From NCBI GenBank assembly GCA_029582265.1, contig CM055837.1, positions 6,123,148 through 6,187,147 of the forward strand: a stretch of 64,000 nucleotides of DNA, read 5' to 3'. Positions 28,801-40,314 of the stretch are shown piece after piece; the stretch's first letter is position 1, and every line of letters starts with the position of its first letter. The DNA is from Zoroaster sp. YZ-2022 (lineage: Eukaryota; Echinodermata; Asteroidea; Forcipulatida; Zoroasteridae). The notes beneath the pieces were generated by a model that made no database searches, was not told the DNA's origin, and saw only the letters and a program-made list of their open reading frames with translations. A program made the translations under genes and the position numbers.

Positions 28801-31800
28801 AATAATGTATGTGAAATGATTTAAAAAAAAACACATAATTGATGGGAGAAAGAGTGAAAAACAAAGAATTTGAATACTTTTATTCAGTGTATACATAGAA
28901 ATGTTCATGAAGTATACTCGGTATACAATACACTGGTTAGCCCTGGATTTATGCATTATGATTAGTTCAATATAAACTGCTGTGTTCATGTATCTGGCAG
29001 GTGGGTCTATTATAAGTACATAAAAGCAATATATATATAATTCAATTACATTGCCAGCAGGCACATAACATCAGCTCGTCTTTGTATAGTATGTTATATT
29101 GTAAGACTCAATCAATTACATGCAAAGTAAGGTTGTGTTTAGGATATGTTAAAACCACAACAGAATATAATACACAATCTGAAAAATACATGTCATAATA
29201 CTGTTATAATAGCATCTAGAAAATATCAAAATAAACTACAATAATATTAATTATTATAACAGATCTATCTACAAAATGCAATATTCTATAATCTACACTA
29301 TCAATAAAAAACTACAAAATCTACCCAAAATATCAATAAAGTATAGACTATAATATTATATCAAATCAACAAAAACTACAATATCAATAAAAACTACAAA
29401 ATCTACACAAAATATCAATTAAGTATAAACTACAATATAATAAAATGGACAATATCAAGTGTACATGTCAAAATCAATAATTAAAACATTTTAAATGTAG
29501 GTGGGACTGTCTACAATAATGTCATGGGCACATGACTCATTTTTTCATTAGTGATATACCAGAAACATCAAGGACACTGTGTGTTCTTCTTAAAGATGCA
29601 TTATGGGTGAATCCTTTTTTCCTGTAATTTGTGGATGAAATCTGTACATTTTCCTTTTGTCTGTAAAAAGAAATTAAATATCTTCCAAATGAGTGATTCC
29701 ACAAATTAAATGATCCGGGCAAAGAGTCATTGTGAGCAATTGAATTTATGATCAAATTGTTTCTGCTCAAATAATGGCAATAAAAAATGAACACCTTTTT
29801 GTCCGGTCCAAGGACCAGTACTCTGTTTGTGTATCCATTTTACCTGCTTGTTTAGAAATATACTGCCAATCACTTGTATTTTGCATTATACTACAGATCC
29901 TTTAGGTTAGTAAGCAGTTTGCAACAGCTAATTCTCTATTTATTTATCACAAAGTATAACTCCTAAATGGCAAAGTTTGAAACGTAAGGACAAAAACAAA
30001 TATTTTGCATTTATACTACAGGTCCTTTAGGTTGATAAGCAGTTTGCAACAGCTAATTCTCTACTTATTTACACATGATTTTTGTAATGACAGCTGAAAA
30101 ATTCCCTCTTTTTGTCATCTCCGATTGCCTGCACAGGATCTTGCACGACCTACAGAGGTAACCATGGTTACAACAACAGTCTAATGACGATGCATCCCAT
30201 CTTCGTTGCTCATGGTCCGTCCTTCAAGCAGGATGTCCAGGTTGAACCATTTAGTAATGTTAATATCTACACTCTAATCTGTCACCTCCTTGGTATTCAA
30301 CCTGCACCAAATAATGGCTCGTTTGAACAGGTATGTTATGCACCTCAAAATGTTTACACCCACTGTTCCCCTTCCGCATAGCCCCACATCTACCCTAAGT
30401 CCCTAAGTTTGTAATTCATTGAATGATTATATCTTTAGATATATGGAACACTTTTAAAAAATCCCCTTTGTAGGAAACAATAAAACAACACTTTTCAAAA
30501 TGTTTTTGGGATACATAAGTCTCCAGTTTCCGTTCTCCACGTCGGCATTTTTAGTTTTCTTTCAAGCAGTGTCAAGCACTTCTCATGTGATGCTCTGAAA
30601 CAGGGAAGCCAAACTTATTACCACGCTCGTTGTGCTTTTGTGCATATATGCTCTGGACTAGGTTACATCAGGCTGGCACACTTTGTGTCGGACTGTAGGT
30701 AATAGATGTCTGGTTTTAATAATAACCGTTTCAAACTTTCATTCTCCTGAAGACGATCAGAGCATACTGATTGAAACGTCGAATTGTAACCTCCAGTTCT
30801 TTTCAGAACTAATTACTACTCAATTGAGAGTTTCACATGGTGTCACCGCAATTAGTCTTACTTGTTTCATACTTTCTTGAAGGTGCAAGATTTACTGAGA
30901 ACCACATACAGTACAACGTCACGTTTGGTGACAAACCACTTTGAACCAATTATACACAGCACAGAACAACCACCTGTGGAAATGTCAACAACCACGATCA
31001 TTGGTAAGTATTGAAATATGATCTTCAAGAGGTGGGGAGAATAACGATTATTGATCTAACATCATGAGTCAGTCCTTTTGTTAAAGGGAAGGCTCAACAT
31101 TGTATGTGTATTTCAACCCATTAGTTATCAAGAAATATATCATAAAATAAATCTTGAAAGTTTGATCATAATAGGTGCTCACTTTTTGGCTCTGAAGGCA
31201 ACTGTTCTGTATACATTTTCTCAATGGAAGTATGTCATATGAAAAAAATTCTGCGGATGATTGATACATGAACCAGCTTTATATTTTTAAATAATAACTT
31301 ATTAACCCTCCTACTATAGCTACACTTTCGTGGCAAATTGCTATAGAGGTCAGAATCAGTCAACTGACTCTTGACCCAAAGGTGCACACGGGGGCATTTT
31401 TGACTGGTTTTTACTGTCATTTTGACCTGTAAATGTACTTACTACACGTAAGGTTTGACAGTGCTTGACTTAAGTGCACCAGATATACCTTGGCAAGTAT
31501 ATCAACATTTTGACTGATTTTGATCCTTGTATAGTTGTAGTAGGAGGGTTAATTTGATATTGTAGTAATTACAATTGTCTTCAATATTAATTTATGCATG
31601 GTTTTTGCTATCTCTATCATTGTATTCAAGGCCTGTCATTAGCTGGTGGTGTTGCATTCTTAGCTGGTTGTCTTCTCATAGCTATGTGTATGAAACAGCG
31701 TACGTACCGCCAGCAACCGAGAGACTACGCTCCGATAGCAGACACATCATTGGACAATGTGGATGAGCCAATGTTCCAGTCCTACAACTATCCAAATACC

Positions 31801-31809
31801 AAGATTTAG
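25007..31809 (+). CDS. enpp4/5-like: ENPP4/5-type ectonucleotide pyrophosphatase/phosphodiesterase
   Basis: Coding exons 25007-25886, 26305-26478, 30137-30330, 30883-31003 and 31631-31809. All are GT-AG and frame-consistent, giving 515 residues plus stop. The family hydrolyses nucleotide or phosphodiester bonds outside the cell with two zinc ions. Layout: signal peptide (about 13-32), catalytic domain from '[13 protein letters not shown]', a Thr-rich stalk ('MSTTTII'), one C-terminal membrane helix ('[18 protein letters not shown]') and a short cytoplasmic tail. Ligands seen: D55, nucleophile T91, D208, H212, D255, H256 and H361. The topology (type I, C-terminal anchor, no somatomedin or nuclease-like domain) fits ENPP4/5 rather than ENPP1-3. 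Human ENPP4 and ENPP5 are about 450-480 residues. A second in-frame ATG at residue 11 could also serve as start. Confidence 0.92.
26708..26895. mobile_element. Foldback element, 'aatatcgtca' family, eroded copy
   Basis: Starts 'aaaggggcagtatcgtcacg' and keeps 'gcatggaatctatgccctag'. The right arm decays after 'actaccattccggttcca'. In the large ENPP intron. Confidence 0.6.
27964..28369. mobile_element. TTAA miniature element (type A), left-truncated, with SINE-like insert
   Basis: The right end 'ataggaagg' meets TTAA at 28370-28373. The left end lacks CCCTCCTAC and starts inside the family body ('tagctatagaggtcaaaatc'). A tRNA-related insert splits it at 28120-28238. Confidence 0.7.
28120..28238 (+). 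mobile_element. tRNA-derived SINE fragment, second family
   Basis: Contains a B-box-like 'ggttcgaatcccgcc' followed by 'gtttttcacagacactcgg' and the end 'gtgtagggcaaaattaag'. It is flanked by an imperfect 12-bp duplication (TCAACTCTTTTT at 28108-28119, TCAATTCTTTTT at 28239-28250). The A-box end is missing. Confidence 0.65.
29878..30092. repeat. Direct repeats of an unidentified element, also near 61498
   Basis: 'tttgcatttatactacaggt', 'cctttaggttgataagcagt' and 'ttgcaacagctaattct' occur at about 29878-29945 and 30003-30075. A third copy is at 61498-61565 outside the gene. Identity unknown. Confidence 0.6.
30741..30863 (+). mobile_element. Short retro-insertion, copy 3 (123 bp), beside an ENPP splice acceptor
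   Basis: Flanked by 13-bp duplications with one mismatch (GTTTCAAACTTTC 30728-30740; GTTTCATACTTTC 30864-30876). This is the longest copy; it adds 'cctgaagacgatcagagcat' and 'actgattgaaacgtcgaatt' upstream of the shared 3' part. Its right duplication forms the pyrimidine tract of the acceptor at 30882. Confidence 0.82.
31306..31548. mobile_element. piggyBac-like TTAA miniature element (type A), copy 3
   Basis: TTAA at 31302-31305 and 31549-31552; ends CCCTCCTACTATAGC and AGTTGTAGTAGGAGGG. Shorter inside than copies 1 and 2. It ends about 80 bp before the last ENPP exon. Confidence 0.85.
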
Positions 31810-32391
31810 ACGTTCTATGTATGTACTCATTGATTGATGTTAAGTCATAGGGCATTTATTACGGTGCTGCCATTTTATTTTTCTTCCTTTTCTTCCTTTT
31901 TATCCTTTTTATTAAAAGACAAATGACTTAATATTTAATTTATGAATAAGTATAAAGACAGCGCGCCAAACTTTCATTTCTTTTTGTAATGTGCCTCAGT
32001 TAAAAATATTAGTTTCTGTTAAAAATTTCCTAATTAGAATAGTGCAATCTGTTATTGTGTGCCAATTAGGGATCTAGCTTGTAGTGAATAGAAAGTTGTT
32101 CCGCTCGTTCTGATTCTAAAAAGTTACTTTCTACAAAAATGTGCCAAACTTTTATTTCTTATTTTAATGTGCCTCAGTTCAAAATATTAATGTTTTCCAG
32201 CGGCAATACTGGTTTTTAAACAAATGATATAAATTCATCAAATGCATTTACAGAAGAACATATATATGTACAAGTTTTAAGTGTCAACATTTAAATTGAA
32301 CTCAAAACCTTGAGTGATGTATGCACACACCCAACTGAATCTTTGCTAAAGACTGTCAGGGTGCCATTGCTGAATGGTTTACTGCATTAGA

Positions 32392-32600
32392 TATGTGTTC
32401 TGATGGCCAAGTTGTCGAAATGTGGGTTCGAATCCTGGCCAGGACCGTCGTACTTGTGCAAGACACTTTACTGTAATTGCTTCTCTTCACCCAGGAGTAT
32501 AAATGGGTACCTGTGAGGGTAGAGGTGGTAATTGTGTTTGATTAGCCCTGTAGTACCACAAAAGGTTGCACGTACATGAAATGGGCTGTATGGAGATGAG
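32392..32600 (+). mobile_element. Eroded tRNA-headed SINE copy, plus strand
   Basis: B-box 'gtgggttcgaatcctggcc', then 'gcaagacactttactgtaat' and 'tataaatgggtacctgtgag' parallel the main SINE body read in sense. It is diverged and lacks a clear head and tail. Confidence 0.65.
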
Positions 32601-32618
32601 AAAAATTACAAGAATGAT

Positions 32619-32853
32619 ATGTGACCCGCTCCGGCAAAACCTGAAACTTCTCGGCATTTACCATGAAAAGGTCAAAAACTGACCCCAGGGACCAGTATGT
32701 GGGGCCAGTTTTCATGTCACCATATAGAGCATTTTCTCTAGATTTTGATGGAAAAAGAAAAATCCTGAAACGTTGTTGGGAACATTGTTAATTTTCACGA
32801 TAAATTTGGCAGGTCACTTTTGAAAATTGGGTTTTGCCAGAGCCAGTCACATA
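32619..32853. mobile_element. MITE with TATGTGAC termini, copy 1
   Basis: Left 'tatgtgacccgctccggcaa', right 'ttgccagagccagtcacata'. Relatives are at 39040-39315 (opposite orientation) and 42822-42875 (fragment). The interior shares 'ttttgatggaaaaag' and 'ccccagggaccagt'. Confidence 0.75.
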
Positions 32854-33286
32854 TTTGTATTGGGACATAATGTGAAATGCACTATATAAGAATGAAATAT
32901 TATTATCAAAAATTTGTATATGTAAAAATTAACTGAAGATTTCTTCAGAATTTGATTGTAAATTTTGTATACATTTAATCTCTATGTCCTTTTGTGCCTT
33001 TTGTTCAATCCAAAGGTTAAATTTCTATAGAAAAATAATCCAACGCAAGAATTTCATTATTCTTTATGTATTAATTCTAGGTACAACAATTAAAAACACA
33101 ACGAGGTTGTGTATTTGGACCAAGATTAGTTTTTATTGTATACAATTAATATTGCACATTACATTTACAAAAATGCAGGGTACATGTTTGTCTGGTTGAA
33201 CAACTTGCCAATAAAAGAAGTCATGAAAAATCACATTTTGAAAGGCACCAATAGACTGATATATCAACAGATCAAGACATATGATG

Positions 33287-33404
33287 CTTGATATGCGGCA
33301 GAGTGCACCCCCCTCCCATTGTATCTTCATTGTGTTCCAGGAATCTTAGGAATTCTTTAGAAGATTTCGGGGGGGGGGGGGGGGACATTCTGCCGCATAT
33401 CAAG
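33287..33404. mobile_element. Short inverted-repeat element, 118 bp
   Basis: Terminal repeats 'cttgatatgcggcagagtg' and 'cattctgccgcatatcaag' enclose a poly(G) run. Confidence 0.6.
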
Positions 33405-35112
33405 ATGGTTGCTCTGAACCGTCTCGCACCTATACTTAACAAAGCAAGTTATAATTACATTCCCATTTTTACACTAAATAAATTTTCCAGGAGCCACAAC
33501 ATGGATGAAATATTGGGACGTGAAATGCACCCTAAGTGGGGTTAGTAGAGAGATTAGTTTTAGAAATACTAGATTTGTGCAGTGGTTTGAATAAAGTTGG
33601 TGCTTGGGTATGTTATTACAGGGGCGAAGAAGGGCCGAGTTGGAACATTTTTTTAATTTTGGGGGAGTGACTTTTATTGCTCCAAAACATTGTTTTTATA
33701 TATACACATATAAATTAAGATTATTTAGTGAAATGATAATAAAGGGAAGTGTTGGATTTTAAAAAAAAATAATTGAAATGGTGAATTTTTAGTTATTGGG
33801 TTATTTTCTCAGTAAAGTAAAGGTTGCATTTTGGTTATTTTGTTTTAATAACCAATCCTATACCATGCCTGTAAGTCTCTGTAACTCAATAACCAACTTG
33901 AGACTTATTTGCTCTGGGCCCAATTTGATGGCTCTGCTTATCATAAGCAAAAGATTAGCACTTTTACTTTAACAGAAAATGGTATGCTTATGTAAGCGTA
34001 TTTCACGGGTTAGCATGAAAATTCTGCTTGTACTCATGCGTACTTTGGGTACCTTAGGATTGACAGATTACACAGCTAACCCTATAAGCTGAATATTGTT
34101 ATTATAAGCATGGAATTCTACAAGTTTAGCAGCACCATTAAATTGGATTCTGGTAACAGGCCTATTCATCTTCTAGTTTTGTGTCCGGGAAATGTTACTC
34201 TTAATTACCCATTCTTTGTTATGACATTACATACTATATGTGTATATACGTGTGTATCCTTTCTGTCTAACACAGTCACGCCCAGCTGAAGGGATCAACC
34301 TAGGGCACTTTTTCATTTTTCATTTTATTTCACATTTATTTCCATGGTTACACAAAAGGGAGTATACAAACTTAGTACAAAGAAAGATTAGACAACTGGA
34401 TATATGAAAGGAGGCAATATCAATCGATGCACACGTCATACATGAAAACACAGAGTATGGAGGCTGTTCATGTAAGCCAAGGCTTGTGAGGAACAACCTT
34501 AGACAAAGGACATACATCTGGGGACGGACAAGACCAGACAAAACAGAAAACAGAAAACAGAAAATTGTATGTATGTTTGATGACTTTTTTTGATTGCCTG
34601 GGTGACAACTATCCCTTTAGCTCTGAAATCTCTCAATGTTTGAGACAAACTCTCAAGGAATGTAAGACAGTCTCAAACATTGGTGTCCTTTCACACGAAG
34701 CTCATTTATATACATCTTCATGCATATATTTAAATGAATACATACTTTTAAATATGTAGTAAGTCTCTGTACAAATGCTTGAAAAAATGATTGCAAATGT
34801 ACAAGTAATTATTTTTGTGTCGCTGTATATATTGCGATAAGTTATTTTACAAAGCACATATAAAAATTACAGAAAAAAGATTTATTCTGAATAAAAATAT
34901 ATATACTTGCATATTTGTCAAATTGTGTATATTTGTGTTTGATGTATCAAGGCTTACAATGCATATTATTTCAGCATTTACATAAAATGTTTGTTTTGTT
35001 TAGTTTTTTTTTGCTTGGCTAGGGTGGAGACAGGATAGGGTTGATGAAAAGTTGGAAATGACTGAGTCACAGTCATGATATAACCATGGAGGATATAACT
35101 TACCTGGTGTTA

Positions 35113-36877
35113 CAGGGTTCGTACACTTTTTACTTAGATAATTCCATGACCTTTACAACAAGTATTCCATGACTTTTCGATTCGCGGCCAACATTAACAA
35201 TGCGAATCTAAGTAGATTCGCATAACACCAGTGTTCTAGCCAGGCATGCCCGATATACGCTATAAAAAATACCGATACGCTATAAATCGGCCGATACGCT
35301 ATCGATACGCTATAATTTTATTCCATGGTGAAAAAAAAAACACCCCAAAATTTCCTTTGTTCAGTTCGAGAACTAATTGTGAACAACAATAATTTGTTGC
35401 CAGTGAGGGATTTATTTCATCTTGAAGGAAGCTTTATTGATACATTTTAATTGGCCGGCAACTTTGTTTCTTTTCAAGAGAGAATGTTTTTGATGCGCCG
35501 CATTTGTAACTATGCGGCCTGCCGCGATCTATTTATAAGCATTCAACGTTAAACGACACTGGTTCCGCCACCACTCTGCTTAGGCAAAAACCAGATGAGC
35601 GGAGTACCCGCGTGCCAGGCAGAGTGGGCCCACGCGTGTTTAGTTTATAATAGCTTGTAAACCAGCCAAGAACCAGGTCCCAGAGGTTATTGTCTCTTGG
35701 TCTGGGCATGGAGGAAGAAAACAGAGTGTAAAACCACAACCTGTCAGTCATTGTCAAGTGAACAATAGCCCCAACTCTTGTCTTGGCTCTAATCCCAAAT
35801 TGATACATTCAACATTCCAAAGTCGGCAGACATTTCTTTGATGTGAACTTGTGACCCAGAAATTGTGTCTTTTTGGTTGCCGGTTGTCTTGTTTCTTTTG
35901 CTTTTAAAACCAGTTTGCGTTGGGAATAAAAAAGTTTTTCTGGGCCCTTGTGCGGGTTTCTTTTTCACACACAAACAAGTTTTTTTTTTGGCGTGAATTT
36001 TTTTTTGGTTACGTCAATGAAACTAAGACGAGACACCCCCATTTAGCTTATTAGCAGATAAATTGGCGAGTTTTCCGTGGGAATTATAGCCAGGAGGGCG
36101 TATTTGGTGTTGCGTATTTAGAAGTCCACCGAGCCCTCGAAAGAATTCTTCGTCGTATTTACACGTCAACCGAGCATGGAGGAAGGATTCCTTCCCATTA
36201 TCCGAGTGGCGTGGTACCGAGTAACAATGGGACAATGGTGCGCGGTAATTGGTCTATAGAAATCTTAGGTAAAACTTGTAGCTTTGCATGGTGAGGATGA
36301 TAAGTAAGACTAATTGCGGTGATGACACCATTCCACATGGTGTCACCGCAATTAGTCTTACCTATAGAAATCTTAGTACACCGCAGCTTTACAGATTTCA
36401 ATGGAGACAAAGACAAAGGTGTGGAACAGGTTTACGAGTGCCCCCGCACAACCACCCATGTGAAGCGAGCGCGTTTACACGGCCCCCGCTCTTGTGACGA
36501 ACAAGTGTTGCACAATAACACGTCAACCGAAGCACGAGCTCTGCCAAAATGGCGTGTTTTCACGTCACCCGAAAGGACAATGGAAGCTTCCACAGCGTGT
36601 GGTCACGTCTTCTGTGCATGTCACTTTACGCACGTGGCTCGTTATCACGTCAACCGGGCATGCATACAAATATTCCCGAGTTTCCTATGGCGTGTTTAGA
36701 CGCTCTCCGATCCGTGGTGCGAAAAAAAACGCGAACTGGTTTTAATAAGTCTTAAAATTCCATGACTTTCCATGACTTTTAAAGAAGTTCACCCTTTTCC
36801 ATGACTTTCAAGGCCTGGAAAATACAAAAGCAAAATTCCCTGACTTTCCAGGTTTTCCATGACCCGTACGAACCCTG
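35113..36877. mobile_element. hAT-like element with CAGGGTTCGTAC termini
   Basis: Left CAGGGTTCGTACACTTTTTA, right CCGTACGAACCCTG. Subterminal 'ttccatgacttt' motifs repeat at both ends. The 1.7-kb interior has no recognisable transposase and holds another insertion (36269-36361). The flanking 8-mers do not match, so the target duplication is lost. Confidence 0.65.
36269..36361. mobile_element. Short retro-insertion, copy 4: inverted dimer with 15-bp duplication
   Basis: Perfect 15-bp duplication CTATAGAAATCTTAG (36254-36268, 36362-36376). The insert holds two copies of the family 3' segment head to head: 'aagtaagactaattgcggtg' facing 'caccgcaattagtcttac', with 'ttccac' between. Confidence 0.82.
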
Positions 36878-37668
36878 TAATAACACTGCAGTAAGGCATG
36901 ATTTCAAGAGCTAAGAGAGATTAGGTTTACAGGTAATAACATTTGTAATAATCTCCTTCTTGGATGAAATTTGGCTTGGAACAGAACCGGTATTGAGGAT
37001 AGTTCTTGACGTTTCAAACAGTGTGCTCCTGATATGGACTGGTACTTCAGAACCACATCACTTCCTCTAAGAAGAAATTATTACAAATGATTATTACAAA
37101 TCTTATCCAATACACTATTCAAAACTTTAAATTGCATTTGATAGAGCTTCTTATAATCGGCTTTGGTCATTAAGTTAGAACATTCTAGGTAGCCACAAAG
37201 GGGGGGGGGGGGGGGGTGGTGGTCAGGACCTCAGGCCCCCTCCCCTGGATCTACCCCTGTGTGTATCACAATGCAAGAAAATTACATTGGTCTTTTTATT
37301 TTATAACACGATTGCTACATATCCATTCCTCCATGCATTAAAATGTCTGTAATACAATGATTGTGTATATATATACACATGTAGTCACAGAGTTATACAT
37401 ACATAACACATGTTTAAAAGGAAATGCTTTGAATATAGATATCCATATAAAAAGCTAAGCATTTCATATAATTTTTAAAATAAATATTTCTACAGTCTAA
37501 AAGGTTATAAAATACTAGTATAAAATCTGTTTAAAAGAAAGAGGACACTTTGATTATGTCGGGAAAATCTGCTGCTATGAGGAAGCTTACTGTCAATGGG
37601 AAATATATACATATTCTCATTTGTTTCGTTCAAAAAAAAAAAAAAAAAAAAAAAACTTGTAAGGATTT
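36878..37668. other. Spacer downstream of LRRK
   Basis: Low-complexity spacer with a poly(G) run near 37200 and a poly(A) run near 37633. The LRRK 3' UTR should lie in the right part. No gene seen. Confidence 0.5.
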
Positions 37669-40314
37669 TCATGCATTTTGTTCATCTTTTTGGTCGTCGT
37701 CTTGTACTTGTGAACACCCTTGTTCCCAATTGGAAGCTTCCCACAACAGGAAGTACCACTCAAACCTCTCCTGACCCTTGGCCCTAATCGGAGAGTTGGG
37801 GTAGCCACCGATGAGATCATTGAACCCTCGGCCGACCGTCACAATGACCGCTCGGTCATGCTCAGCCTGCATCATATCTGCATCCCCCGTGTCCTCCCGC
37901 AGCCCGGATGGAACCCAGGGCTCGGTTGCAACGGGGATGATGTTGCTGACGGGACCTTCATGGCAGTTGATGATGGAGAGAGGGTTGAGCGTGTGAGGGT
38001 CGGCGATGAGGAGATTGCCAGAGGACACTCCGATGTAGAGATACTGTCGGTAGAGTGCGAGGGAGGAAACCTGGTTCCTAATGGCTGGATTGAAAAACAG
38101 AGAAACAAATTATTCCAGAGTCTCTTCGTAATGGAATATAAAGGGGCAATATCATCACGATCAGAGCAGACTATTGACAGAGCATGGAATCAGTGTTCTA
38201 GTTTAAGGTGAACACCGTGACTGAACATTACTAAACCATTTATGCAGTAGCAATGGTAATATGACCTTATCATGTGGGGTATTGTTTTCAGTCACTGAGT
38301 TAATCTCAAACTAGCACTCCGATTCCATGTCCTGTTGATTGTGATGATACTGTCCCTTTAATTAACTGTGACTGCATAGTGTTTTGTGATACCCTATGGT
38401 GCCTTTCAAGGGTCTCAAAAACATTAACAAATTTACATACATGACGATGAAATACCACTCTCATACATACCACTCATAGGTCTTAAGCTTGTACGACCTC
38501 TTGGTCTTGGGTTTGATCTACAGTTAGACAGGGCCGAAATGATATCCAACATTCCCTCAATTTTCTTGGTCTTTACATTCCACTTATAGATGGATGGTCC
38601 TGCAAGTGATGATGAAGTCAGCAATTAGAAATGGTCAAGCAGTGAATTAGAAAGAGCCAAGCAGTCGAGGTTAAAAGTTGATACAATGCATCCTGCATAT
38701 TACAATCCCATAAGAAGAGATTTAGTAGTAACCACGCTACAACTTTCTGATATAAACATGATACAAATGATTCAATTCATACTGAATTAGCTTCTTTTCT
38801 TACCGTGTTGTACACATGACCAGACGTGATTCAGGTCCATCTGTTCCATGAGGTCAAGGTCATAGGTCACGAGGCGTGACACCTTGGCCACACAGTCTAA
38901 TGCGTCATTGTGGTTCAGATCCATCTTCTTAATGGAGAGACTCATTGTATCAACGACGGCGATGTGACCCTCGTCTTGACCACACCAGATTTCAAAGGAT
39001 TTACTGCGGGGGTGAAAAAAAATAACTGCCATTTAACAATATGTGACTGGCTCTGGCAAAACCCTAAACTTGGACCCAATTTTCAAAAGTGACCTCCCAA
39101 ATTTATCGTGAAATTTAACAATGTTCCCAACAACGTTTCAGGATTTGTCTTTTTCCATCAAAATCTAGAAATGCTCTATATGATGACATGAAAACTGGTC
39201 CCTCAAACTGGTCCCTCAATACTGGTCCCTGGGGTCAGTTTTTGACCTTTTCATGGCTGTTACGCATTGTGGTAAATGCCGAGAAGTATCGGGTTTTGCC
39301 ATAGCAGGTCACATATAGTTAAGGCATCTTTACTAGTATTAAACCAAAACTACTAAATTGTGTATTTTTTCTATACAGTATCTAGTATACAGATAAAAGC
39401 TACATCTCTCTAACTTACTTTCCAAAGATACCTAGTCCGGGCACCACCACCAGTGTGAAAACCTCTCTAGTGAACTCAACATACTTCAGCATTATGTCTT
39501 GTTTAGCTACACCGCCGTCTTCAGAGATCACAATGATCCGGTGATCAATGACTACAACTACCTCCCTCCGGGCACTTATGTACACCATGGCCTTTGGTAC
39601 CTGTACTTTGCCCAAGCACAGAGGAAGGGTGAACAACGGACAGAGTTCTTGGTAGGCATTACGGATGTCTCTAGAAAGAGATGAACATAACAAATGTTAT
39701 ACCAGTTAGTCTCAAAGGTTGGAATGGCCAAACTGAAATATTTATGCATTCCAGTGAGAACAAGCTGCAATCCAGAAGAAAAGTGGAACTTGTTGATGGT
39801 TAGTTCTGGTGGGAACACCGTTCCCAAAAGTGAGACACTCTTTGAAATACTCTTGCCTATTATTCCTACAAACCTCGATTTGGTCACATAACCTCATATG
39901 GGGAAAAAAAGATAAATGGCTGCAGTTTGATAATGTCCTATGAACAATTTGCATCCATATTTGTCTAGTTCCCTAACCACAAATTAAACATCCATGACAA
40001 AAATTCAGTTTGAAATGCACCAGTCTGTTCCAGAAACAAGCCTCATTTTGAATCCCATAGAATTATGCATTATCCAACTCACCCATAGATAGCAATCGCT
40101 CCCGACGAAAGACCCAGCCACATCGTATCCGCGACAGCGCACATACACTCCACGCTCCCACCGCTGACATTGAACTGGACACAGGCACTGCTGTCCCCTG
40201 GACTGCAATCAACATTGAGAATGAGGATGGATGCCTGACTGGTTCCCTGCTCGCATTCCTCCTTGCACTGTGCTAGCCAGACGCAAGGCTGGATGACAGC
40301 AAGGTCTTCACTGT
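37669..40314 (-). CDS. LRRK1: LRRK exons 17-21: C-terminal WD40 domain
   Basis: About 400 residues with beta-propeller patterns: 'CMCAVADTMWLGLSSGAIAI', 'AMVYISARREVVVVIDHRII', 'SFEIWCGQDEGHIAVVDT', 'SSLALYRQYLYIGVSSGNLL'. It ends with 'RFEWYFLLWEAS' and a short acidic tail. In LRRK proteins this propeller mediates dimer and microtubule/vesicle contacts. Confidence 0.88.

Larger units (their letters stand above)
31810..35112. other. 3' UTR and flank of the ENPP gene, repeat-rich
   Basis: No further coding exon seen. A long 3' UTR is likely, but I could not choose a polyadenylation site among several AATAAA strings. It contains an eroded SINE, a TATGTGAC-type MITE and a short inverted-repeat element. 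Confidence 0.5.

Noticed and set aside
30741..30863. A functional hammerhead ribozyme in the longest short retro-insertion
   Set aside because: CUGAAGA, a good stem and GAAAC are present, but closing position 10.1 does not pair without losing G12, and I could not form stem I. I keep it only as a resemblance.
36319..36699. 126-residue plus-strand frame in the hAT-like element
   Set aside because: Compositionally plain, overlaps the inverted-dimer insertion and a target duplication, and has no recognisable domain.
37720..38211. 163-residue plus-strand frame opposite the last LRRK exon
   Set aside because: It is the antisense of the conserved WD40 exon; the minus-strand frame has clear family matches and splice sites.
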